NCBI GenBank assembly: GCA_964036045.1
Contig: OZ038381.1
Coordinates: 136,058,306 to 136,122,305, forward strand
DNA length: 64,000 bases
Direction: 5' to 3'
From: Eutreptiella sp. 'Long Island Sound 2002'
Lineage: Eukaryota; Euglenozoa; Euglenophyceae; Eutreptiales; Eutreptiaceae
The first letter of the stretch is position 1; every line of letters starts with the position of its first letter. Below, one piece after another: positions 36,310 through 46,000 of the stretch. A program made the translations under genes and the position numbers. A model generated the notes under the pieces. The model saw nothing but the letters and a program-made list of their open reading frames with translations, was not told the origin of the DNA and did not search any database.

Positions 36310-38275
36310 TAAACTCCCCCCCGGAAATGTATACCCGAGGGTATAGATTTCGGCAAAACACCTCATAATGCCAGGGGGGTATAAATTTTCGGGGGGTATG
36401 AATTTTGTGGGGGAGGTACCGCGTGGTCTTTGTCGCTTGTCATTTAGAGCTGTTTTGTGTTGGCGGCAAGGAACAGTCGGATTCAGACTCCGATTTTGAA
36501 CTGCACGAGGTAGACCCTGTGGTTGATGGGTTTTCGAATGCCTTTTCTGAGACAAGTTCTGAGGAGCACCAGGAACGTGACAGTGGGCAAGAGGCCGACA
36601 ACGATGATGTAGACAGTGGCAATGACAGTAATGGTGCATACATTCATGGTGCCGATGATGCGCAACACGCTGATGATGCCGCTGTAGCTGAAAGCAAAGG
36701 TACTGGGAAAAAACAAAAAAGGCGAGCTGAAACAGATCTTGCGCCCCGCCTTCGTGTGTGTCGACATTTTCATGAATGTAAAACAAGAAGGCAACTGCTC
36801 GCAAGTTCCGAATTCAGCCACAACAAGTGCATGTCTACTTGGCACAAGAGAACGACTTGAAGGCACAAGTGGTGGCAGGCAAGAGGAAAGCACGGCGTGT
36901 GAGTCGTGTGGGGAGCAAACCAAACCACCCGGTGTGGGAGAAGAAGGTACCGGACTGGGTGAAAGACATGCAGGCACAAGAAAGGAAGGTTACACGACAA
37001 CGCTTTGCGAAGCATGCGACCCGGCTATTGAAGGCACTGACCAACAAAACTGAGCTGTCCAACAAGCTGCTACTAAGTTGGAAAAAAAGGAACAATAAAT
37101 CTTTTGTTCGGACAAAATGCCGGGTCAAGGATGCGGATGACACCCTGATGAAGGCTGCTCAGAAATTTCACCACTCCATGCGACGGGCAGCAACCTTGGG
37201 TGTTGACATTGGACTAGGTATAGGACAATTCGATCCAGACCTGATCGCAAACATGGATGAGACAAGAATATCCATAACTGCCGATCGTAAGATGCTTGTT
37301 TCCAAAGGAACAGAAAGCATAATCCTTGACGGTCCCTTTGGAACCGTTTCACTGAAGCGTTTTGCTACTGTTGTCCTTACCGTTTTTAGAAAAGCACAAC
37401 TTGTGAAGCCATTGATTATATTTCGTGGACAAGGCAAACGCCTTGGCACTGAATCCTTCAGGTGGGACAGCAGGGTGGTTGTTCATTTTCAGGAAGAGGC
37501 ATGGATGGATGTCAAAGGTATGGAGACCGTGTACGTGCCACTGTGGCAACGTGCTGCAAAACAGCAACCCCACAAGAAGGTACTCTTGGCAGATGTGGTG
37601 CACACCTCAAGAAACAGGTTTTATGTATGTTGAATGCCGCCAACACTTGGGTGTGTCGCATACCGGAACGAACCACCTCTTTTTTACAGTATCTGGATGT
37701 CTATTTCTTTGCTGCTTGGAAAGATTCTTTGCATAATATTCTGGATGATGTTGTTGAAATTCTTGAGGAGGCTGGTATGAAACGTGTTTCTGCTTTCAAA
37801 GCGTGTGCTTGTCACCAAAGCAGTGGCTGATGCTTGGGAGGCCACACTACAAAAAACTAATGCCAAGCGTGCACAGGTTTTCGGCAAGCTAGGATATGTG
37901 TGGGGTCACGGTGAGGTTGAAAGCCTGCGCTCATTGCCAGAGTACAAGTTTGATCTTGATGAGGATGTCATTGATGTGTGCGTAACTGGTGCTGATGGAG
38001 CTGGGGCAGCACCTTCTACTGCTGTGGCCCATGCCTCCGGCAGTGTTTCGAATGTCAAGAAGCAAACCACAATCACCGCCTTCTTCAAGTGAATGACCAT
38101 TGCTGTGGTGTTGAGATTGTACCCTGTATTTGTTCGTGTTGTGTTTCCTTGTGCAGGGTTGAAGGGGGTAGAGATTTTGGCCAAACACCCAATAAGCCTA
38201 GGGGGGTATAAATGTTGGCGGGGGATAAATAGTGCGAGGGGGGTATACATTTTTTCGGGGGGGGGGGGGGGGTTA
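36310..38275 (+). mobile_element. Pogo-like DNA transposon, about 1.97 kb, nested in the inverted-repeat element
   Basis: A TA dinucleotide at 36,310-36,311 is followed by AACTCCCCCCCGGAAATGTA and then TACCC. The reverse complement of the other end starts TA (38,274-38,275), a C-run, then CGAAAAAATGTATACCCC. These give short terminal inverted repeats with a TA target duplication, the pattern of the Tc1/mariner-pogo superfamily. In addition, about 65 bp next to each end are direct repeats (36,338-36,405 and 38,162-38,230), sharing CAAAACACC/CCAAACACCC and AGGGGGGTATAAAT. The element encloses a pogo-like transposase. A run of 16 G sits at 38,257-38,272. Confidence 0.7.
36405..38092 (+). pseudogene. 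Pogo-like DDE transposase, frameshifted, with C-terminal PIP-box-like motif
   Basis: Four plus frames in succession. The first (36,405-36,860) is acidic, Asp/Ser/Glu-rich. The second (36,827-37,633, 268 codons) has a CENP-B-like helix-turn-helix trace ending LLLSWKKRNNKSFVRTK (residues 81-97), then the DDE_1 core: ANMDETRIS with the first Asp (residue 144), VKPLIIFRGQGKR, and LLAD with the second Asp (256). The third frame carries the continuation GRCGAHLKKQVL and IPERTTSFLQYLDVYFFAAW, with the third Asp at about 37,696. The fourth (37,784-38,092) ends KKQTTITAFFK before the stop. Frame changes near 37,590 and 37,790 inactivate this copy; the one near 36,830 could also be an intron. The domain order and the D-D-D spacing support pogo rather than other Tc1 groups. 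Confidence 0.8.
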
Positions 38276-38375
38276 TCTAATTCGTTCCGGCAACCCCCAC
38301 ATGTGCACTAGTAATAGCAACACCATCCCAAAACCTAACGGTAAGCTAACCCCAACGTAACGGGAACCCAAACAA

Positions 38376-38645
38376 GTATTGAACATTGGGACCGAGCTGA
38401 TGGGGGAAGGAACGTCGTCTAGGAGACTTCAACGAGAAATGAGGTATGCACTACAAAGTGGATGAGAGCAGCTCAAATCTGGCTCAAAATTCATCTGTTT
38501 CTGCACGACAACTGGACTAGGATCATTTTTGGAAAACCATTGGTTTGGACCCATTTTTGAGACCCTTTGTGGTCCCCAATTGGCCCATTTTCAAGGCCCT
38601 TTCGTACTGGAGACGGCCCAAATTTGCTCAACATTCGATCAAAAT
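38376..38645 (+). repeat. Direct repeat D, copy 1
   Basis: About 270 bp starting near ATTGGGACCGAGCTGATGGG and including GTCTAGGAGACTT, GGATCATTTTTGGAAAACCA, a TTTTGAG block and TTTTCAAGGCCCTTTC. The same order recurs at about 39,768-40,043 in the same orientation (my estimate is 80-85 percent identity). The two copies flank the right inverted arm. Confidence 0.8.
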
Positions 38646-38657
38646 GGGCTCGGTCCA

Positions 38658-39757
38658 CTTGTTTGTGCACCCCACATAGTCCAAAATGATCTTTCCACAA
38701 ACATACTTTTCATTCATTTTTGACTGTTTTTTGGTCCAAAAACAACGCATTTTCAAAGCATTTTGTGACTTCAAATTGCCAAAATGGCTTGCGGTGGGCT
38801 CAAAAAGGGTCAATTCACTTGTTAAGGCACCCCAAATGGTCTAGGATCATTTTTCGAAAAACACAATTTTGAGCCATTTTTGAACCATTTTTTGTCCTAA
38901 AATGGCCGATTTTCAAGGCATTTTGGGATTTTAGGAGGGCCAAAACGGGCCATAACGAGCTCAAAATGCGCCAAAAACACTTGTGTTGGCATGCCATGTG
39001 GTCCAAGATCCTTTTTGAAAAAAGTCATTTTTTTGCACCCGGTGGACCTTGTTGATCCATTTTGCCAACCGCCTCGTTGGGTTTCCTCCGGCAGCTTGCC
39101 GCAACCCACCGGGCCTAGGTACGGGGTCTAGGTGTCGGTTAGGGCAATTTTGAGGGCCGGAAACTATCAAAAGTGGGAGGTTGCGGGTGGATTAGGTGCT
39201 CTGGAAATCACATTTTGAGCCACGTAGCCCAAGATATCGTCGGTTCTTGGTTTGTGGCTGTCAGCGGCCAATATGTACAACTTCTGGCGCTTTCATGGGC
39301 CTTTTGGGGGTGGTTCGCAGACATAGTGTGGGGGGTAGAGGGCCCGAGAGGGCCCTTCGGCACGGGGAAGTCTAAGTGCATCTGTAGAGTACCCCCTAAT
39401 TCCCTTCGATTTGCCGCTTTTAGCGGGTTCCGGGGTGGTTTTGGGCAGAAAAACAAGCTCATTTTGGCCCTAAATTGCAACTTTTCAAATGGAAGTCCGG
39501 CACTTGCGACGCCCTTTCTTGGCCGCCGCCGTAGAGTTTCTAGGTCACACTTTGTGTGGTTGCCCCTCACACCCATGCGCCACATCCACCAGAGCTTTGG
39601 CTGAGTCCGAAGCACCAGGACAGAGCTGTGATTTCTCCCCATTTCGCGCGTGCTTGCTTGCTACTTGCTTGCTTGCCAAACCCATTAGGTCCACGCTAGA
39701 CACTAAAGAGGGTTACAAAACCAAGACGTGGTCCACTAGCTCGGTGACCCTAACCAG
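38658..39757 (-). repeat. Right arm of the 1.1-kb inverted repeat
   Basis: Reverse complement of the left arm (28,912-30,036), with the same order of landmarks; the GGGTTGCGGCAAGCTGC block is at about 39,088-39,104 and the ATATTGGCCGC block at about 39,266-39,276. Four AT-rich subrepeats of about 160 bp make up its inner half. Unlike the left arm it is flanked on both sides by copies of direct repeat D. Together the arms bracket an 8.6-kb interior holding piggyBac-like, Ty3-like and pogo-like pieces. Confidence 0.85.
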
Positions 39758-39767
39758 GATTCAATAT

Positions 39768-40043
39768 TGGGACCGAGTTGGTGGGGGAAAGAACATTGTC
39801 TAGGAGACTTTGACGACAAATGCGGTACACACTCGAGTTGGACGAGAGCGGCGCCGCAAATGGGCCTTTGAGCCTCAAATGGGGCTCAAAGTGAGCAATA
39901 TTCATCCGATTGGGCACCGCAACTGGACCGGGATCATTTTTGGAAAACCATGGTTTTGACCCGTTTTTGAGCCATTTGTGGTCCCAAAGTGGCCCATTTT
40001 CAAGGCCCTTTCAGCCTTGAGAGGGGCCAAATTTGCTCATCTC
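39768..40043 (+). repeat. Direct repeat D, copy 2
   Basis: Second copy of the 38,376-38,645 repeat. It shares ATTGGGACCGAG, GTCTAGGAGACTT, GGATCATTTTTGGAAAACCA and TTTTCAAGGCCCTTTCAG. It lies immediately outside the right arm. No equivalent copy is visible outside the left arm, so it is not a simple outer terminal repeat. Confidence 0.8.
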
Positions 40044-40452
40044 TTGATGATCCAGTTTCTTCGGCACTGTTGTTCTATAAACACTTCTTCACACTTGCCG
40101 ATCCAGGCGCGTTGTTCTCGTTGTTCTGCCTTCAAACCTTTTGACGCGCACAAGATGTTTTCTCCATTGCCTTCTTCACTTTTGTTGGTTTCAGCGCGTT
40201 GTACTTGTTTATCGGCCCGCGCGCTGCCCGCCGGGTCGTGTAGGGCGGCAGCATGCGCCGCGTGCGCCTCCGCCACGGCGCTCGCCACCAGGCCCCATAC
40301 GGTCGCCTCTTGCGCCCGGCGGCGGGTTCCGGCATGCTCCGGCCCGTTCCCCCTTCGGCGGGGCATTGTGCTGCGGGCTTTGCAATGCGCGGCGTCGGGT
40401 GGAGGTCAGGGCGCGAAGACGTGTGACAATTGCGCGACGGACGTGGGATCCC
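40044..40452. other. GC-rich stretch downstream of the 695-codon frame
   Basis: On the minus strand this follows the stop of the 695-codon frame. A different minus frame (about 40,606-40,406, with STEEEALQRRIKGTQTPSHG) looks coding-like and may be the true C-terminus after a frameshift. The left part (40,044-40,200) is T/C-rich. No separate gene is supported. Confidence 0.35.
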
Positions 40453-42540
40453 TCAGGTGCACGTGGATCCACAGGAGGGCGGCACCCGCGGGGCCCGCTT
40501 GGCCGTGCGAGGGGGTCTGTGTGCCCTTGATGCGCCGCTGCAGCGCCTCCTCCTCCGTGCTCCGGCGCGGGCCCGCGGGTGGCTCGGGACAGGGGCACGC
40601 CGCCACCTAGGAGCACTGCGTGCACCTGTTGGTGCCCGTGTGTGGCGGGACACCGTGTTGCACTCTCCGCACAGGTGGCAGGTGTGTGGGAGGTGGGAGG
40701 CCGGGGACCTTGGGTCGAGGCGGCGGAGCCAGAGATCGTCCCACCGTTGGCGAAGGGGGCCTCGGAGCTCCAGCAGGCGGGCGCGGACGCGGCGCCGGTA
40801 GCCTCTATTGAGCGTTTTTTGCCGGACCACCCGCCACGTGTCGTCGGGGAGTACCCCGTGGTCGTGGAAGGCTGCTATGAGGTCGTCCCACTCCGGGAGG
40901 GGGTGTCGCTGGGTGGTCGTCATATAGGTGTGACGTCCGGTGAGGTGGGGCACAAGAGCGTTCCACCGGCATCCATCTGCGGTGCCCTGGTGGAGGAGGG
41001 CCAGTAGGGCGCCGTCTGCGACCGCCTCCCATCCCACCTTTAGCCTGTCGTAGCCGTTCAGCTCCCGTCGCAGCGCGGCGGCGAGGTTGGTGGGGAGCAT
41101 GAGGAGCAGGGGTCCCGGAAGGTCACCCAGCTGGACCAGGGCGTCATCGTACGTAGGCCCCCCTTTTTTGAAATGTGCCACGGTGAGCCGGGTGCCCCCC
41201 TCCTCCGGGGGGAGCCACCGGACGGTGGCTGCGTCGCACCCCCATGTACGTATCTCCGCTACCCGGAGTATGTTGGCGGTGTGGAGCACGAGCCGGGGGG
41301 GGGGGAGGGGCGCCCGGAGGAGCGAGGACACGTCGCCCCTCCACCCCGTATGGGGCTCCAGGGCCGCCCGCAGCCATTCCGTGGTCTTTGCGTCCCACGG
41401 GCGCTCAGGGCCCGCCCCACGAATCACCCTGGGTCGCGGTTGGGTGTGCGGTCCCCATCCCTCCAATGGGACGGCGGCGTACTGAGTTGCCGGGGTTCCC
41501 GGTGTGCGTTTTGTCGCACACCACCAGCTCCACTCGTGCGCCCACTCCGAGCCCACAATGCGCGCCTCCCATGCGGTCATGGAATTGCGTCCGATGACCC
41601 ACGGTGGGAAGAGCGCGCCTCGGAGGTGCTTCGAAAAACCCCCGGGCACGTCCCGGTGAGGGTGGGGATCCTCCTTGGCGGGACATTCCAAAGTGCCGTT
41701 CACCAGGCGGAGGGAGGCCACGAAGTCCCTACTGGGACGTGGGGCAGGGGGGGGGCAGTCGCCCTCCGCCACAGTGAGCCATCGGTGCACCCGGGCCGCC
41801 GCGCTGTGAGGCGCGCGGAGGAGTTGCTCCAGCCGGTTATTGCGGAGCTCCCACGCGAAGTCCCCCAGCCGGAGCATGTGCTGGAGGAACTCGTCCACGG
41901 AGGTCCCCCCTAGTAGGTCGTAGCAGGCAATCGCGCGGAGCTGCGCCTCCGCCGCCTCGGGCACCAGCCCGGAGCAGAAAACCTCCGTCCACTCGGCGCC
42001 GGCGGAGCGCCACAAGGCGACCCACAGCGCCTTATCCCTGGGCGGGAGGTGTCGGGCCGCTTCTTGGACCGCCTGGCGGTAGTGCGGCCAGAGGAGCCGC
42101 GAATGGGCGCAGCCCACGTGCATGTTCACCGGGGTCTCTTCCCCGCCCCCGCAGAGGAGGCATGGTTGTGGGAGGACGGCGACGCCGGAGAGCCGCTCCT
42201 TCTGGATGCCGAGCGTGCGTTGCACCGGCGTGTGGCCTTCCGTAGCCCGCAGCGCCCGGCGGTTGGTGGCCTCCGCGGTGAGGTCCCGGGCGTGGACGTA
42301 GGCCGTGGCGTGGGCCGTGCCCAGGGGCGTGTGCCCTCGATGCGTTGACGTGTGGCCGAGTTGCGCCTGCGGGGCCACCGCGCCAAGCGTCTGCATTGTG
42401 GGGGGCCGCAGTTCCAGGTGGCCGTCACTGCCGGCGACAATGAGCGGGGCGCGGCTGGGGCCCGGCGACGTGGTATGTAGGATGCCGCCAGTCCGCCTTG
42501 TGCAGCAACGCGTCGCTGTGGTTGGAGGTGGCTCGGGCAA
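40453..42540 (-). CDS. Retroelement-like protein, 695 codons, with zinc-knuckle motifs at both ends
   Basis: The longest non-satellite open frame in the window, minus strand, GC-rich like the LINE at 15-20 kb. Residues 127-151 (CLLCGGGEET, then H141, C144 and HSRLLW) match the zf-RVT knuckle at the C-terminus of many LINE polyproteins. An upstream LIVAGSDGHLEL block (33-44) could be the first strand of an RNase H. The next ~450 residues, with several Trp-rich blocks such as SEWAHEWSWWCATKR and AEIRTWGCDAATVRWLPPEE, match nothing I know. A second C-x2-C lies at residues 621-624 (TCHLCGE). The last ~70 residues are Arg/Pro/Ala-rich and may be out of frame. A different minus frame upstream (42,643-42,425) may hold its N-terminal extension. 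Most likely the 3' half of a retroelement ORF; a host gene is possible. Confidence 0.5.
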   Translation of the reverse strand: MPEPPPTTATRCCTRRTGGILHTTSPGPSRAPLIVAGSDGHLELRPPTMQTLGAVAPQAQLGHTSTHRGHTPLGTAHATAYVHARDLTAEATNRRALRATEGHTPVQRTLGIQKERLSGVAVLPQPCLLCGGGEETPVNMHVGCAHSRLLWPHYRQAVQEAARHLPPRDKALWVALWRSAGAEWTEVFCSGLVPEAAEAQLRAIACYDLLGGTSVDEFLQHMLRLGDFAWELRNNRLEQLLRAPHSAAARVHRWLTVAEGDCPPPAPRPSRDFVASLRLVNGTLECPAKEDPHPHRDVPGGFSKHLRGALFPPWVIGRNSMTAWEARIVGSEWAHEWSWWCATKRTPGTPATQYAAVPLEGWGPHTQPRPRVIRGAGPERPWDAKTTEWLRAALEPHTGWRGDVSSLLRAPLPPPRLVLHTANILRVAEIRTWGCDAATVRWLPPEEGGTRLTVAHFKKGGPTYDDALVQLGDLPGPLLLMLPTNLAAALRRELNGYDRLKVGWEAVADGALLALLHQGTADGCRWNALVPHLTGRHTYMTTTQRHPLPEWDDLIAAFHDHGVLPDDTWRVVRQKTLNRGYRRRVRARLLELRGPLRQRWDDLWLRRLDPRSPASHLPHTCHLCGECNTVSRHTRAPTGARSAPRWRRAPVPSHPRARAGARRRRRCSGASRAHRPPRTAKRAPRVPPSCGSTCT

Positions 42541-43081
42541 ACCAGAATGGGTGCTCGGTGTGCTGCCTACACAAGCGTAGGCCCGCTTTGGTTCTAGGTT
42601 GTGCTTGTGTGTATCCCTGTTTTCTGTATTTCTGTTTGCTCAAGTTGGTTTGTCAATTCTCCCCGTTGCAGGTGCACTATTTCTCGCGTCATACGGTTAC
42701 GTAGCAATTCACCCTCTTTTGGGCGCCCAAAAATTTTGTCCCCTTTGCTGGGAAGCCCCCGAGAATGCAGGGGTTAGGTAGCATTTCCGCCCACTTGTGG
42801 GCCTCCAAGAAGGCAGGGGTGACGTAGCCCATTTCAATTTTGAGGTAGCGACTTTTGATCACAGCTTTTGAGCGCGAGATGTGGGCAGACGAGGCGCTAT
42901 ACGAGTGTCATTTGTTGCGAGGTGCTTCTAGCGGAAATCAGCGGGACGGGCCGCTATACAAATGTCATTTCTTGCGCAGTGAAGATCCTGCATTCTGAGC
43001 AAAATCCCGGCCCGAGAGCAGCGCCAAATTTTTTATGGGGCGAACGCACTGCTTTCTTTCTTTCGTTTCTTGTTTCTTTTT
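42541..43081. other. Spacer before array 2, with a 60-bp-spaced duplication
   Basis: No gene is recognised. A segment at about 42,886-42,928 (GACGAGGCGCTATACGAGTG, then TCATTTGTTGCG) recurs at about 42,946-42,985 (GACGGGCCGCTATACAAATG, then TCATTTCTTGCG). GGTTACGTAGC/GGTGACGTAGC words recur at about 42,695 and 42,818. A pyrimidine tract (TTTCTTTCTTTCGTTTCTTG) precedes the first satellite unit. Confidence 0.55.
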
Positions 43082-46000
43082 CCCACGCTTTCTGGCGCGG
43101 CCCCGTGAGTTGGGGTTAGGGACTCGCAATCCTTGCTTTTTTGTGTGGCCCCTCGAGTGGGGGTTAGGGACTCACAATCCACGCGTTGCTGCTCGGCCCC
43201 TCGAGTTGGGGTTAGGGACCCAGAATCCACGCTTTGTTGTGTGGACCCTGGAGTTGGGTTTAGGGACTTACAATCCACGCTTTGTTGTGTGGCCCCTCGA
43301 GTTGGGGTTAGGGACTCACAATCCACGCTTTGTTGTGTGGCCCCTCGAGTTGGAGTTAGGGAGTCACAATCCACTCTTTGTTGCCTGGCCCCTTGAGTTC
43401 TGGTGAGGGACTCACAATCCAAGCGTTTTTGCGTGGCCCCTCGAGTTGGGGTGAGGGACTTACAATACACGCTTTGTTGCGTGGCCCCTCGAGTTGGGGT
43501 TAGGGACTCACACTCCACGCTTTGTTGCGTGGGCCCTCGAGTTGGGTTTAGGGACTCACAATCCACGCTTTGTTGCGTAGCTTCTACAGTTGGTGTTAGG
43601 GACTCACAATCCACGCTGTATTGTGTGGCCCCTCGAGTTGGCCCCTTGAGCTGGGGTTAGCGACTCACAATCCACGCTTTTGTGCGTGGCTCCTCGAGTT
43701 GGGGACAGGGACTCACAACCCACGCTTTGTTGCATGGCCCCTTGAGTTGGGGTTAGGGACTCACAATCCACGCGTTGCTGCGTGGCCCCTGGAGTTGGGG
43801 TTTGGGACTCACAACCCACGCTTTATTGCGTGGCCCCTCGAGTTGGGGTTAGGGACTCACAATCCACACTTTGTTGTGTGGCCCCTCGAGTTCGGGTTCG
43901 GGACTCACAATCCACGCTTTGTTGCGTGGCCCTTTGAGTTGGGGTTAGGGACTCACAATCCACGCTATGTTGCGTGGCGCCTTGAGTTGGGGTTAGGGAC
44001 TTACGATCCACGCTTTGTTGCGTGGGCCCTTGAGTTGGGGTTAGGGACTCACAATCCACGCTTTGCGGTGTGGCCCCTCGAGTTGGGGTTAGGGAATCAC
44101 AATCCAAGCTTTGTTGCATGGCCCCTTGAGTTGGAGTTAGGGACTCACAATGCACACTGTGTTGCGTGGCCCCTCGAGTTGGGGTTAGGGACTCAAAATC
44201 CACGCTTTGTTGCGTGGGCCCTCGACTTGGGGTTAGGGACTCACAATCCACGCTTTTTTTGCGTGGCCCCTCAATTTGGGGTTAGGGACTCACAATCCAC
44301 GCTTTGTGGTCTCGCTCCTCGAGTTGGGGTTAGGGACTCACAACCCACGCTTTGTTGCGTGGCCCCTCGAGTTGGGGTTAGGGAATCACAATCCACGCTT
44401 TGTGGTGTGGCCCTCGAGTTGGGGTTAGGGACTCACCTTCCACGCTTTGTTGCGTGGGCCCTCGTGTTGGGGTTAGGGACTTACGATCCATGCTTTGTTG
44501 CGTGGCCCCTCAAGTTGGGGTTAGGGACTCACAATCCACGCTTTGTTGTGTGGGCCCTCGAGTTGGGGTTAGGGACTCACAATCCAAGCTTTGTTGCATG
44601 GCCCCTTGAGTTGGAGTTAGGGACTCACAATGCACACTTTGTTGTTGCCCCTCGAGTTGGGGTTAGGGACTCAAAATCCACGCTTTGTTGCGCGGCCCCT
44701 CGAGTTGGGGTTAGGGACTCGCAATCCACGCTTTGTTGTGTTGCCCCTGGAGTCGGGGTTAGGGACTCACAATTCACGCGTTGTTGCGTGGCCCCTCGAG
44801 TTGGGGTTAGGGACTCACATTCCAGTCTTTGTTGCATGGCCCCTTGAGTTGGGGTGAGGGACTCACAATCCAAGCGTTTTTGCGTGGCCCATTGAGTTGG
44901 GGTTAGGGACTTACAATACACGCTTTGTTGCGTGGCCCCTCGAGTTGGGGTTAGGGACTCACAATCCACGCTTTGTTGTGTGGACCCTCAATTTTGGTTC
45001 AGGGACTCACAATCCACGCTCCTCGAGTTGGGGTTAGGGACTCACAATCCACGCTTTGTTGCGTGGCTTCTACAGTTGGTGTTAGGGACTCACAATCCAC
45101 GTTGTATTGTGTTGCCCCTCGAGTTGGCCCCTTGAGTTGGGGTTAGCGACTCACAATCCACGCTTTGTTGCGTGGCCCCTCAAGTTGGGGTTAGGGACTC
45201 ACAACCCGCGCTTTGTTGCGTGGCCCCTTGAGTTGGGCTGAGGGACTCACAATCCACGCTTTGCTGTGTGGCTCCTCGAGTTGGGGTCAGGGACTCACAA
45301 TCCTCACTTTGTTGCGTGGCCCCCCGAGTTGGGGTTAGGGACTCACATTCCACTCTTTGTTGCATGGCCCCTTGAGTTGGGGTGAGGGACTCACAATCCA
45401 AGCGTTTTTGCGTGGCCCATCGAGTTGGGGTTAGGGACATACATTACACGCTTTGTTGCGTGGCCCCTCGAGTTGGGGTTAGGGACTCACAATCCACGCT
45501 TTGTTGTGTGGCCCCTGGAGTTGGGGTTAGGGACTCACAATCCACGCTTTGTTGCGTGGTCTCTACAGTTGGTGTTAGGGACTCACAACCCACGCTTTGT
45601 TGCGTGGCTCCTTGAGTTGGGGTGAGGGACTCACAATCCACGCTTTGTGGTGTGCTCCCTCGAGTTGGGGTTAGGCACTCCCAACCCACGCTTTATTGCG
45701 TGGCCCTTCGAGTTGGGGTTAGGGACTCACAATCCACGCTTCTGGGTGTGGCCCCTCGAGTTGGGGTTAGGGACTTACCTTCCACGCTTTGTTGCGTGGG
45801 CTCTCGACCTGGGGTTGGGGACTTACGATCCCAGCTTTGTTGTGTGGCCCCTCGTGTTGGGGTTAGGGACTCACAATCCACGCTTTGTTGCATGGCTCCT
45901 TGAGTTGGAGTTGGGGGCTCACAATGCACACTTTGTTGCGTGGCCCCTCGAGTTGGGGTCAGGGACTCAAAATCCACGCTTTTTTGCGTGGCCCCTCCAG

